DNA from: Hyphomonadaceae bacterium | Lineage (GTDB): Bacteria > Pseudomonadota > Alphaproteobacteria > Caulobacterales > Hyphomonadaceae | NCBI GenBank assembly: GCA_022844475.1 | Contig: JALHLR010000032.1 | Location: forward strand, 1-42,123 | Direction of reading: 5' to 3' | Length of the DNA stretch: 42,123 bases | Shown here: piece after piece, positions 1-7,707 of the stretch | Numbering within the stretch: the first letter of the stretch is position 1 | Layout: each line of letters starts with the position of its first letter | Program-made: the position numbers and the translations under genes | The notes under the pieces: model-generated | Databases searched by the model: none | Told to the model about the DNA's origin: nothing | What the model saw: only the letters and a program-made list of their open reading frames with translations

Positions 1-351
1 CAGGATTGGTGAGAAGCTGAGCCACAGCGCCTTTCGCTGCGTCGTCATTGCCAGCCATCATCTCGGCACCCACCTGGTTCAGCGTCTTCACGACAAGCGC
101 GCCAGTAGGCCAACCCTGCACGATCTCGCCGCCCGAATTGGTGTGGCCCAGGGTCAGGGCGATGCCGTCCGGCGTGCGACCCAGCGGGTTCATGCAATCG
201 ACAACGATCCGGCCCGGCTCGCGGGCGCGATCAGGTCGGGGGCGGAGGGATCGTATGCGCCGAGCGTCACTGCGTGCCCTTTGTCCTTGAGGCCCTGCGC
301 AATCGCGCCGCCGACATTGCCGGTCCCGATGATGGCAATTCGGATGAGTTT
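1..351 (-). pseudogene. Decayed F420/NADP-dependent oxidoreductase-like gene (partial)
   Basis: Reading leftward from about 351, one frame encodes a Rossmann nucleotide-binding start (IAIIGTGNVGGAIAQGL, then GHAVTLGAYDPS) and stops near 190. A different frame, open from about 213 to the window edge, encodes the next conserved blocks of the same family: RIVVDCMNPLGRTPDG, then VVKTLNQVGAEMMAGND. In intact NADPH:F420 reductase-like proteins roughly 40-50 residues lie between the first strand-loop and the VIDCMNPLG block; here the two are almost adjacent and out of frame. No good ATG sits at the expected start: the frame runs into it through KLIRIA. I read this as an internal deletion with frameshift, so a pseudogene. 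The 3' end lies outside the window. An assembly error is the alternative. About 200 bases to the right (352-551) hold nothing I can support. Confidence 0.75.
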
Positions 352-551
352 TTCCTGACTGATTGCTGAGGGGACAAGCCAGAAACCCGTGCGATGATAA
401 CGAGATGGGAGATTGAACGGTTCAGGCGCGGCCGAGCCCGGCCACAGCGCATCAACCACACGTCAGGGACGATTGCGCGCACAGGCTTGTTGGCTTGACG
501 GAGCGGTCTTCGTCATCAAGAAAAGACCGGGGCGTGCCTGGAGACTTGCAA

Positions 552-1001
552 ATGACGTCCATCCGGAAACTGACCTTCGCAGGCTTCATGGCGCTGGCGG
601 CGTGCGCCCCGGCGGTCGCGCAGACGGCGATGACGATCGTGTCAGGCGAGGGATGCGGGTGTTGCCGCGAGTGGGTGAAGCATTTGTCGGCCAACGGCTT
701 CCAGCCGACGATCAGCTATGTCGATCCGGCTGCGCTGAACCAGCACAAGCATGATGCGGGGCTGAAGCCTGAACACACCTCCTGCCACACCGGAAAGATC
801 GGCGGTTACGTCATCGAGGGCCATGTGCCGGCGAAGGAGATCGCCCGGCTACTGCGTGAGAAGCCGGATGCGCTGGGGCTGGCCGTCCCGGGCATGCCGT
901 TCGGATCGCCTGGCATGGGGCCGGAATCCCAGGCAGAACCCTATCAGGTCCTGCTGCTGAAGAAGGACGGCTCGACCGCGATCTATGCGAGCTATCCCTA
1001 G
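552..1001 (+). CDS. DUF411 family exported protein
   Basis: This is a 149-residue DUF411 protein, a family found near copper and other metal-resistance genes and thought to bind metal in the periplasm; the biochemical role is not settled. The N-terminus is a signal peptide ending near AVAQ. A lipobox-like LAAC at residues 15-18 makes lipoprotein processing possible instead. Conserved motifs are visible: CGCCREW (C35, C37, C38), HTSCHTGKIGGYVIEGHVP and GLAVPGMPFGSPGMG. The start at 552 was chosen over an upstream in-frame start at 495 because the signal peptide begins here and GGAG lies about 8 bases upstream. No copper ATPase or oxidase gene is in view, so the metal link rests on the family alone. 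It lies 87 bases before the PagL-like gene. Confidence 0.85.
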   Translation: MTSIRKLTFAGFMALAACAPAVAQTAMTIVSGEGCGCCREWVKHLSANGFQPTISYVDPAALNQHKHDAGLKPEHTSCHTGKIGGYVIEGHVPAKEIARLLREKPDALGLAVPGMPFGSPGMGPESQAEPYQVLLLKKDGSTAIYASYP

Positions 1002-1088
1002 GCTGGATGCAGGCCAAGCCCGCTGAACGCAACCATTTGCTGTTGCAGGGGAACATGCTCTAGCTCTCTCATAAACTGGAGGGCGTCC

Positions 1089-1661
1089 ATGAAAGCTGTG
1101 TTCCTTGCTGCAAGCGCGGCAGCCGCGATAGCGCCCGCCGCGACCGCGCAGATCGACAGCATCCGCGTCGGTGTGATGGAGCACAATATCTGCGTCATCG
1201 ACTGCAAGAATGCGGACAAGGAAGGCGGCGTGAACATCGTCGGTGAAGTGCGTTTCAACTCGCCGGACTTTCTGGCGTGGGCGGGCGCGCCTCATCCTTA
1301 TGTCATGGCCTCCGTCAACACCGAGGGGAACACGTCCTATGGCGGGGCTGGCCTTGAATGGGATTTTGAGTTCGCGGAGGGCTGGCACTTCGAGCCGGGC
1401 TTCGGGTATGTCGTTCACGACGGCGACATCAACAATCCGTTTGCGAATGGCACGCCGGAATCTGCGGCGTTTGCAGAAGAGAACGTGTTGCTGGGTTCCG
1501 AAGACCTGTTCCGGACATCGGTTGCGCTGTCGTGGGACGTATCGGCCAATTTCGCTCTGCAGGGCATCTACGAGCATCTGAGCCACGGCCAGATTCTCGG
1601 CAGCGGACGCAATCAGGGGCTGGACGAGATCGGTGTTCGCGCGGTGTGGCGGTTCAACTGA
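1089..1661 (+). CDS. PagL-like lipid A 3-O-deacylase / acyloxyacyl hydrolase
   Basis: The 190-residue protein has a signal peptide (cleavage after about A20) and then alternating polar/hydrophobic strands ending in a C-terminal aromatic segment (VWRFN), as in a small outer-membrane beta-barrel. The C-terminal block YEHLSHGQILGSGRNQGLDE fits the PagL family active site: H163 and S165 in an H-x-S arrangement, with E180 the likely acid. PagL removes the 3-O-linked acyl chain from lipid A in the outer membrane. The spacing between Ser and Glu (15) is slightly longer than the 12 in the Pseudomonas enzyme, so the acid assignment is tentative. Its stop overlaps the start of the next gene (TGATG), which suggests joint translation. 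Confidence 0.75.
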   Translation: MKAVFLAASAAAAIAPAATAQIDSIRVGVMEHNICVIDCKNADKEGGVNIVGEVRFNSPDFLAWAGAPHPYVMASVNTEGNTSYGGAGLEWDFEFAEGWHFEPGFGYVVHDGDINNPFANGTPESAAFAEENVLLGSEDLFRTSVALSWDVSANFALQGIYEHLSHGQILGSGRNQGLDEIGVRAVWRFN

Positions 1662-2077
1662 TGCGCCGCGCTGCCATCGCCCTGGCTCTTGCGTGTGGGC
1701 TCGCCATGCCCGCGGCTGCTGACACGATCGAAGTCCTCAAGGCCAACACGCTGGTGGTCACTGCGCCAGATGGCGGTGCGACGACTGTGCTGGTGAGCGA
1801 CAATGGCCGTATGAACCAGGTCAACGCGCGCGGCATACAGGCGACCGGTTTCTGGTCGATGGAGGAGCGTGGCTTCTGCTGGACCGCACGCGGCGAGGCG
1901 GAGGTCTGCATACCCCTTTCAGCCGACAAGGTGGTTGGCGACACCTGGCAGATCGCCAGACAGCCGGGCAAGGACGGATGGATCGCTGAAATCCGGAAAG
2001 GCCGGATCGACCTTGCGGCTGTTGCCGGCGCAAACCGGGCTGGCGCCATCATGGCAGGTTCCGACAGCCCGAATTGA
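1661..2077 (+). CDS. Small exported protein of unknown function
   Basis: I do not recognise this 138-residue protein. It starts with a typical signal peptide (MRRAAIALALACGLAMPAAA), placing it in the periplasm. The mature part is rich in short strand-forming segments and has two cysteines (in GFCWTA and EVCIPL) that could form a disulfide. The ATG overlaps the stop of the PagL-like gene by one base, so the two are probably translated together and may act in the same envelope process; that link is inference. An in-frame start at 1532 lies inside the upstream gene and would destroy the signal peptide, so it was not used. The gene ends just before tRNA-Leu on the other strand. Confidence 0.7.
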   Translation: MRRAAIALALACGLAMPAAADTIEVLKANTLVVTAPDGGATTVLVSDNGRMNQVNARGIQATGFWSMEERGFCWTARGEAEVCIPLSADKVVGDTWQIARQPGKDGWIAEIRKGRIDLAAVAGANRAGAIMAGSDSPN

Positions 2078-2081
2078 GGCT

Positions 2082-2166
<85 letters not shown>

Positions 2167-2302
2167 AGATAGCAAGGCGCGGGTGATACAGGGCGCGCGG
2201 GCAGGATTCAAGGGCCTCTGAGCCTGTTCTGGAAAGCCGGTTTTTCCCCTGGTCGCGCCTCCCCAGTTCGGCGCCAAGCCTGAAGAACAAATCGCTTGCC
2301 TA

Positions 2303-2340
2303 TAGTTCAGCGTTGAACTAGATAGTTCAATATTGAACTA
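2303..2340. promoter_or_regulatory. Two tandem perfect palindromic operators
   Basis: Two 18-base palindromes stand side by side: TAGTTCAGCGTTGAACTA (2303-2320) and TAGTTCAATATTGAACTA (2323-2340). Both have the form TAGTTCA-N4-TGAACTA, and their centres are 20 bp apart, close to two helical turns, so two dimers could bind the same face. They lie 37 bp upstream of the first gene of an operon that ends with a MarR-type regulator. Autoregulation by that MarR protein is the obvious inference. No clear promoter hexamers are visible; the operators probably overlap the promoter. Confidence 0.8.
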
Positions 2341-2376
2341 AACCCGGAAACCCGAGCGAACCAGGGCAGGCCCACC

Positions 2377-3102
2377 ATGCGCTTCCAGTACGTGTCGACG
2401 TCCGCAGTTCTTGTCTTCCAGGCCTTCTTCATCTTTGTGCCGATGGCGATACTGGGCGGTGCAATTGATTGGCCTGCCAGTCTCGACTTTCCGGCAGGGC
2501 AGACCTTGCCGCTGGTCCATGCGGAGCGGGCAGCGGTGCAGCTTGGCTATGGGCTTTATCTCGCCTGGTCGCTGGCTTTTGCGGGAAGTGCTGCGCTGAT
2601 TGTCAGGCTGGCGAGCGGGACCAAAACACTTGGCGCGCTTGCGATGCTCGCGATCGGGTTTGGCGTTGCATCGGCGCTGGCTCGCGCCATCGGGATTGTG
2701 CGGTGGCTCTCGGGCTCGTCGGCGCTTGCCGATGCCTATGCCGCAGCGCCTGTCGGTTCGATGGAGCGCGTTGCGATCGAGACGGCGCAGACCGCGCTCA
2801 ATGCATATGGCGGGACAATCGGCGAGGATCTCGGCGTCGGCATCTTCGCTGCGCTGTGGCTGGTTTGCGCGGGCGCGCTCATTCTCAGGGATCGCGGACT
2901 GCCGGCGTGGCTTGGATGGCTGGCCTTTCCGGTAGCGACTGTGTCGAGCATGCCGTCACTGGCGCTGGTCGGGATCGCCTCGCCGGTCGATGTCGTGATC
3001 GGGACGTCGAGCATGCTGCTCTGGCTCGCTGCTGTTGCGGTTGTCACGCTCGCCAGAGCCGTGACCTCGCCGCGCGGCAGACCTGAACCTGTCGCTGCCT
3101 GA
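2377..3102 (+). CDS. DUF4386 family membrane protein
   Basis: A 241-residue integral membrane protein with about six to seven hydrophobic segments (roughly residues 8-28, 55-75, 83-103, 155-172, 178-200, 206-228). The arrangement, with an N-terminal anchor, a polar stretch carrying many small residues around 110-150, and a C-terminal helix pair, fits the DUF4386 family, whose function is unknown. It is the first gene of an operon with a Tat-exported nitroreductase-like protein and a MarR regulator, and it sits directly behind twin palindromic operators. The family name is from memory of the pattern, not a search. No catalytic motif is visible. Possible roles such as a membrane partner of the nitroreductase are speculation. 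Confidence 0.65.
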   Translation: MRFQYVSTSAVLVFQAFFIFVPMAILGGAIDWPASLDFPAGQTLPLVHAERAAVQLGYGLYLAWSLAFAGSAALIVRLASGTKTLGALAMLAIGFGVASALARAIGIVRWLSGSSALADAYAAAPVGSMERVAIETAQTALNAYGGTIGEDLGVGIFAALWLVCAGALILRDRGLPAWLGWLAFPVATVSSMPSLALVGIASPVDVVIGTSSMLLWLAAVAVVTLARAVTSPRGRPEPVAA

Positions 3103-3119
3103 TCAGCCAGAGAGGCGTC

Positions 3120-4271
3120 ATGACAACGCGTCGTGGAATTCTGAAACTGGTTGGTGGGGGCGTTGTCCTTGCAGCGCTTGGCGGGACGGCCTTCTATCTC
3201 GCCAACGGCCCCTCGGACGAGGCGCGCGCGGCATGGCGTGAGGCTGGCGCGCCGGAAGAGTATCGCCGCCGCTTCCTGTCCTACGCCTTGCTAGCGCCCA
3301 ATCCGCACAACCGCCAGCCATGGCTTGTCCGCCTTGATGGCGAGGATGGACTGACGCTGTTCTGTGATCTTGACCGGCGCCTGCCGGAGACTGATCTGTT
3401 CGACAGACAGATCGTCCTGGGGTGTGGGGCATTTCTTGAGCTTCTGTCGGTTGCTGCAGCGCACGAGGGATACGCGGCCGATATCACGCCGTTTCCGGAC
3501 GGCGATCCCGCGCCCCGGCTCGACACTCGCGCGATTGCGCGCGTTCGGTTCGTGGCAGGCGCGGCCCAAGCTGATCCGGCGTTCGCTGCGATCGGCATCC
3601 GGCGGACCAACCGAAACACCTATAGCGAGCGCGACGTTGAAGCGGCCCTGCTGGCTCAGCTTGAGGCGGCGGGCTCGGTGCACGGCACAATGGCGCAAAC
3701 GACGGCTGAGACCGGGCTCGTGGCGAAGCTGCGCGACATCACCTGGCGCGGGCACGAAACGGAATCGCTGACTTATCGAACGATGAAGGAAAGCGTCGAC
3801 CTGATGCGGATCGGCAAGGTGGAGGTTGAACAGTGGCGGGACGGTCTTGTGCTGGAGGGGCCGATGATGGAGCTGGCGCGGCTGACCGGTATCGTGTCGC
3901 ACGAAGCCCTGCTTGATACGAAGTCTGATGCCTTCAAGATGGGCCTCGACATGTACCGGCCCAAGGCCGCTTCTGCGCGAGCTTATGCTTGGCTGGTCAA
4001 TGATGGCGGTGGGCGGACGAGCGAGTTGAATGCGGGTCGGGCCTATGCACGCCTTACCCTGAAGGCGGCGGAGATTGGGCTCGCCATCCATCCGTGGAGC
4101 CAGACGCTGCAGGAGTTCCCGGAGATGCGCTCCCTGTACGAAGAAGTTCATGCATTGATCGGGGAGGGGAAGCGCGTGCAGATGCTGGTGCGCGCGGGCT
4201 ATGCTGATCCGGTGATTCCGGCGCCGCGACGCGGGCTTGCGGCGCACATTCTCGGCGAGGGACAGGGTTGA
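3120..4271 (+). CDS. Nitroreductase-family (Acg-like) protein with Tat signal
   Basis: The 383-residue protein begins with a twin-arginine signal (TTRRGILK, then a hydrophobic stretch to about residue 27), so it is probably exported folded with its cofactor. The body resembles the Acg-type branch of the FMN-binding nitroreductase superfamily: an LLAPNPHNRQPW block near residues 57-68, where the family holds an S/N-P-H-N-x-Q-P-W flavin contact motif, an R-x-T-N-R-N-x-Y motif near 161-169 (RRTNRNTY), and a PWSQTLQEFPEM segment near the C-terminus. These proteins bind FMN, but activity is unproven for many. It follows the DUF4386 gene by 17 bases and overlaps the MarR start, so it is the middle gene of the operon. 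Substrate is unknown; a quinone or electrophile is plausible given the MarR partner. Confidence 0.8.
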   Translation: MTTRRGILKLVGGGVVLAALGGTAFYLANGPSDEARAAWREAGAPEEYRRRFLSYALLAPNPHNRQPWLVRLDGEDGLTLFCDLDRRLPETDLFDRQIVLGCGAFLELLSVAAAHEGYAADITPFPDGDPAPRLDTRAIARVRFVAGAAQADPAFAAIGIRRTNRNTYSERDVEAALLAQLEAAGSVHGTMAQTTAETGLVAKLRDITWRGHETESLTYRTMKESVDLMRIGKVEVEQWRDGLVLEGPMMELARLTGIVSHEALLDTKSDAFKMGLDMYRPKAASARAYAWLVNDGGGRTSELNAGRAYARLTLKAAEIGLAIHPWSQTLQEFPEMRSLYEEVHALIGEGKRVQMLVRAGYADPVIPAPRRGLAAHILGEGQG

Positions 4272-4717
4272 GCAAGACCGAAGACCTGAGCCGGCTCTAT
4301 TTCCAGATGTTCAACGAGATCGGCATCATCTCTCAGCTGTCATCCAACAGGCTGGAGCGTGTGCTTCCGGAAGGCATGTCGATCGCGCAGTTCAGCCTGC
4401 TCAACCATCTCGTCCGCCTTGGCGGATCATGGGCGCCGAGCCGTCTTGCCCGCGCCTTCCAGGTGACCAAGGGGGCCATGACCAACACACTGCAGCGGCT
4501 GGAGGCCCAGGGCCTGATTCGCGTCGGGACCGACCCTGACGATGGACGCGGCAAGCTGGTCGAGATCACGGAAGCCGGACGCAGGATGAGGGAAAGATGC
4601 GTCAGGGCGACGGGAGACGTGATGGCCGACATCGTCAGGCTGGTTCCGGCTGACGATGTACGCGCCGCTCTTCCCCTGCTGGAACATCTGCGCAGGACGC
4701 TGGACGAGAATCGGTAA
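4268..4717 (+). CDS. MarR family transcriptional regulator
   Basis: A 149-residue winged-helix regulator. The order is typical: N-terminal dimer helix, a LARAFQVTKGAMTNTLQRLE recognition helix around residues 57-77, the wing GLIRVGTDPDDGRGKLVEIT, and a C-terminal dimerisation helix. It starts with TTG at 4268, inside the stop region of the nitroreductase-like gene (TTGA overlap), so the two are translationally coupled. MarR proteins bind short palindromes as dimers and release on binding phenolic or electrophilic ligands or on oxidation. The twin TAGTTCA-N4-TGAACTA sites in front of this operon are the likely targets. No conserved N-terminal cysteine for OhrR-type peroxide sensing is seen. 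After its stop, about 100 bases to the next gene hold no clear terminator. Confidence 0.9.
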   Translation: MSKTEDLSRLYFQMFNEIGIISQLSSNRLERVLPEGMSIAQFSLLNHLVRLGGSWAPSRLARAFQVTKGAMTNTLQRLEAQGLIRVGTDPDDGRGKLVEITEAGRRMRERCVRATGDVMADIVRLVPADDVRAALPLLEHLRRTLDENR

Positions 4718-4819
4718 GCGTGGCTCCCGAGCCTGGCGTTCCGGCGCCTGGCCAGGACCGGCAGTTGCGGTGGGCGCGTTTTCCCGCCATTGCTCCGGCA
4801 GGTTCGAGGAGAAACGACG

Positions 4820-5434
4820 TTGGCGATCCATCATCACGAAGGCGACCTGCCGGCTCATGTGAAGTTCGAGGGCTCGGTCGCCATCGACACGGAAACCATG
4901 GGACTGAACCCGTTCCGTGATGCGCTGTGCGTCGTCCAGCTGTCCGACGGGAAGGGGGACGCACACGTCGTCCGCCTTCAGCGGCACGATTACAGCTGTC
5001 CGAACCTGAAGGCGCTGGTCGCCAATCCGCGCATTCTGAAGATCTTTCACTTCGCGCGGTTCGACCTTGCCATGATCCAGCAATGGCTCGGGGCGCCGTG
5101 CTTTCCGGTGTATTGCACCAAGATCGCCTCGCGTCTGGCGCGCACCTACACCGACCGGCATTCGCTGAAAGACCTGGCCAAGGAACTCGTCAACATCGAT
5201 ATGTCCAAGGCCCAGCAGAGCTCCGACTGGGGGTCCGACCAGCTCTCGGAAGCCCAGCTTGCCTATGCGGCGTCCGACGTGCTGCACCTCCACGAGATCA
5301 AGTCGCGGCTTGACATGATGCTGGAGCGTGAGGGGCGCACCGAGCTGGCCCAGGCCTGTTTCGATTTCCTGCCGGTTCGCGCAGCCCTCGACCTGTCCGG
5401 CTGGGGCGAGCAGGACATTTTTGCACATAGCTGA
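4820..5434 (+). CDS. rnd: Ribonuclease D-type 3'-5' exonuclease (single DEDD domain)
   Basis: A 204-residue exonuclease with only the DEDD catalytic domain. Exo I is AIDTETMGL (D23, E25), Exo II is FHFARFDL, and Exo III is YAASDVLHL, the DEDDy tyrosine form. Enteric RNase D is about 375 residues with HRDC domains; this short form without HRDC is common in alphaproteobacteria. It trims 3' ends of tRNA precursors and other small RNAs using two metal ions. The TTG at 4820 is the best start: AGGAG lies 8 bases upstream, and the upstream ATG at 4790 has no such site. It precedes lptC by 98 bases and could share a transcript with the lpt block. A weak hairpin (5460-5479) lies between them. Confidence 0.88.
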   Translation: MAIHHHEGDLPAHVKFEGSVAIDTETMGLNPFRDALCVVQLSDGKGDAHVVRLQRHDYSCPNLKALVANPRILKIFHFARFDLAMIQQWLGAPCFPVYCTKIASRLARTYTDRHSLKDLAKELVNIDMSKAQQSSDWGSDQLSEAQLAYAASDVLHLHEIKSRLDMMLEREGRTELAQACFDFLPVRAALDLSGWGEQDIFAHS

Positions 5435-5459
5435 GGAAATCCTGCGCCGGGACCGCCCG

Positions 5460-5479
5460 ATGGGGGAGTTGGACCCCAT
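5460..5479 (+). terminator. Weak hairpin after rnd
   Basis: ATGGGG and CCCCAT pair around an eight-base loop, followed by TTTAG. The stem is only 6 bp and the T-run is short, so termination would be partial at best. Confidence 0.25.
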
Positions 5480-5532
5480 TTAGCTGTGGCGCGGCAGTTC
5501 CCTGCCGCTGCAGCACCCTTTAGGTTCGGGCC

Positions 5533-6168
5533 ATGGTTTCAGCCGCCAACCATTCGATCGATTTGTGGGGTCCACGCCGCGCCACCTCCCTGAAGGAGGC
5601 CAGGCAGCGGACGGCGCTGGTGCATATCCTGCGGCTCCTGTTCACCATCGGCGCGGTTCTGTCGGCGGGGTGGCTGCTGGGAACGATCATCGAGAGCAGC
5701 TTCCGGGAACAGCGCTCGGAGCCGGGTGCAGCGGGCCTCAGCGTGACGGTCCATGGTCCCCGTTTCGACGGCTATGACGACAATGACCGTCCCTATGTCC
5801 TGACCGCGGCCACAGCGCAGCGTCGGCGGGACAATCCGGCGCTGGTCGACCTGGTCAATCCGCGCCTCAAGGATGTGGCGTCGTCGACTGTCCAGGCGCG
5901 CACCGGGGTGTGGAACACGGAACTTGAAGTGCTGGATCTCGAGGGTGATGTCGTGATGACGGATGCCGGCGGCTACACATTCACCTCGCAGAAGACCCGG
6001 ATGTATGTGAGGGAAAACCGCGTCGAGGGGCGGGAGCCTCTCAACGGCTTCGGGCCCGTTGGCGAGGTCCGGGCAGATTCGTATGAGGTTCTGGATGATG
6101 GCAACCGCATCATCCTAAAGGGCAATGTTTGGACAAAATTCACGCCCAAGAAGAAGCGCAGCCAGTAG
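5533..6168 (+). CDS. lptC: LPS export protein LptC
   Basis: A 211-residue bitopic inner-membrane protein. One transmembrane helix spans about residues 32-53, preceded by a basic cytoplasmic start and followed by the periplasmic beta-jellyroll (GRFDGYDDNDRPYVLTA-like block, ARTGVWNTELEVLDLEG, VRADSYEVLDDGNRIILKGN). LptC takes LPS from the LptB2FG extractor and passes it to LptA. The length and the position directly before lptA and lptB match other alphaproteobacteria. The ATG at 5533 gives a normal-length cytoplasmic tail; there is no strong Shine-Dalgarno sequence. It is separated from lptA by two bases, so the genes are in one operon with rpoN probably downstream of the same group. Confidence 0.9.
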   Translation: MVSAANHSIDLWGPRRATSLKEARQRTALVHILRLLFTIGAVLSAGWLLGTIIESSFREQRSEPGAAGLSVTVHGPRFDGYDDNDRPYVLTAATAQRRRDNPALVDLVNPRLKDVASSTVQARTGVWNTELEVLDLEGDVVMTDAGGYTFTSQKTRMYVRENRVEGREPLNGFGPVGEVRADSYEVLDDGNRIILKGNVWTKFTPKKKRSQ

Positions 6169-6170
6169 GT

Positions 6171-6776
6171 ATGTCGGGCGTGAAGAACAGGATGAAGACG
6201 ATGGTCTGGTCACGGCTTGCAATGACGTTGGCGGCGGGCGCTGCCTCCATGACGTTCATGCCGGGGGCCGCGCATGCGCAGGTCGGGCAGAGCGATGCGC
6301 CTCTCGAAATCGTCTCGGACAAGAGCGAATACCTGCAGAACGAAGGTCGCGGCGTCTACACAGGCAATGTCGTCGCAACACAGGGCGAGAGCAAAATCAC
6401 GACCGACAAGCTGACCTTTGTCTGCTCCAAGACGACGCCTACGGGCGGCGGCGAGGCACAATGTGATGAGATCGAGATTCTGATCGCAGAGGGCAAGGTG
6501 TTTTACCTCGCGCCCGACGTGCGAATTCGCGGCGATCGCGCGCAGTACGACTTCCCAACCGATACGATCACCATCACCGGCGACGTGATCCTCTCGCGCG
6601 GCGAGGACGGTGTGGTGCGCGGCACCAACGTGGTCTATTCGATTGGCGAGGGCAGGACGATTATCACCGCCGGCAAGAACCGCGTGACCAGCGTTTTCAA
6701 CACCGCCAAGAAGCCGGCGACGCCAGCCGGGACCGCGCCGGCCCCGGGTGCGGCGCCCGCACCAGCACCGAATTGA
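6171..6776 (+). CDS. lptA: LPS transport periplasmic protein LptA
   Basis: A 201-residue protein with a signal peptide (cleavage near AHAQ, residue 37) and one OstA/LptA jellyroll domain: LEIVSDKSEYLQNEGRGVYTGN begins the domain, and VRIRGDRAQYDFPTDTITI and GDVILSRGEDGVVRGTNVVYS continue it. LptA oligomers or monomers form the periplasmic bridge carrying LPS to LptDE. An Ala/Pro-rich tail (roughly residues 177-201) ends the protein. The ATG at 6171 follows the lptC stop by two bases; an in-frame ATG at 6192 is a possible alternative, and an upstream one at 6129 inside lptC is unlikely. A Cys pair (FVCSKTT, EAQCDE) is unusual for the family and may form a disulfide. Confidence 0.9.
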   Translation: MSGVKNRMKTMVWSRLAMTLAAGAASMTFMPGAAHAQVGQSDAPLEIVSDKSEYLQNEGRGVYTGNVVATQGESKITTDKLTFVCSKTTPTGGGEAQCDEIEILIAEGKVFYLAPDVRIRGDRAQYDFPTDTITITGDVILSRGEDGVVRGTNVVYSIGEGRTIITAGKNRVTSVFNTAKKPATPAGTAPAPGAAPAPAPN

Positions 6777-6783
6777 TCCAGCT

Positions 6784-7557
6784 ATGGACGCGCGCAACGA
6801 GACGGCGACGATCGCCTACGAGACCGATGACCGTGACGGCTTGCGCGCAAGCAATCTGGCCAAGTCGTTCAAGGGACGACAGGTCGTCAAGGACGTCAGT
6901 CTGCACCTGAGGCGTGGCGAGATCGTCGGCCTGCTTGGTCCCAACGGGGCGGGCAAGACGACGTGCTTCTACATGATCATGGGCCTAATCCAGGCCGACA
7001 GCGGAAAGGTGACGATGGACGGCGCGGACGTGACCGCGCTGCCGATGTACCAGCGTGCGCGCCTCGGCGCAGGCTATCTGCCGCAGGAGAACTCGATCTT
7101 CCGCGGCATGTCCGTCTGGGACAATATCATGGCCGTCGCCGAGCTGACGGAAAGCTCGCGCGCCAAGCGGACGGAGCTGACGGAGTCGCTGCTGGAGGAG
7201 CTGCAGATTGCGCGCCTGGCCAAGCAGAACGCCAACTCCCTGTCGGGCGGCGAACGCCGCCGGGTCGAGATCGCCCGCGCCCTCGCGTCGCGTCCACACT
7301 TCATGCTGCTGGACGAGCCGTTTACCGGCATCGACCCGCTGGCTGTCTCCGACATCTCGGATCTTGTCCGTTACCTGAAGGGCAGGGGTCTGGGCGTTCT
7401 GATCACCGACCACCAGGTCCGTGAGACGCTCGACATCGTCGACCGCGCCTCGATCATATATGACGGCAAGGTCCTGTTCGAGGGAGCGCCGTCTGAAGTC
7501 CTCACCAATGAGGACGTCCGGCGTGTCTACCTGGGTGCGCGATTTACCGCCCAGTAA
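6784..7557 (+). CDS. lptB: LPS export ABC transporter ATPase LptB
   Basis: A 257-residue ABC ATPase with Walker A GPNGAGKTT (residues 52-60), Q-loop YLPQENSIFRGM, signature LSGGERRR, Walker B FMLLDEPFTGID and H-loop ITDHQVRE. The QENSIFR and TGIDPLAV blocks are typical of LptB rather than of branched-chain amino acid transporters. It works as a dimer with LptFG in the inner membrane to extract LPS. lptF and lptG are not in the window, as usual in this class. The ATG at 6784 follows the lptA stop by seven bases. The roughly 20-residue polar N-terminal extension before the first strand is longer than in enterics but usual in alphaproteobacteria. Downstream, 150 bases separate it from rpoN. Confidence 0.95.
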   Translation: MDARNETATIAYETDDRDGLRASNLAKSFKGRQVVKDVSLHLRRGEIVGLLGPNGAGKTTCFYMIMGLIQADSGKVTMDGADVTALPMYQRARLGAGYLPQENSIFRGMSVWDNIMAVAELTESSRAKRTELTESLLEELQIARLAKQNANSLSGGERRRVEIARALASRPHFMLLDEPFTGIDPLAVSDISDLVRYLKGRGLGVLITDHQVRETLDIVDRASIIYDGKVLFEGAPSEVLTNEDVRRVYLGARFTAQ

Positions 7558-7707
7558 CGGGTTTCTTCCGGAAAATCCGCGGGTGCAGCAAAGTCGGCTG
7601 CATGTCGATTATGCAATTTTAATACCGTGGTTATAGGTTAGGCTGAATGAGGTCAGACGCTGCCGGAACGGTTCGGCGGGTTCGACGATCGGCTTGGGAG
7701 TAGTCGC
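7558..7707 (+). promoter_or_regulatory. lptB-rpoN intergenic region, AT-rich core
   Basis: The stretch around 7608-7640 is markedly AT-rich in a GC-rich surrounding (ATGCAATTTTAATACC, then TTATAG at 7631-7636). A separate rpoN promoter is plausible here, but no good -35 element stands out. Confidence 0.3.
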
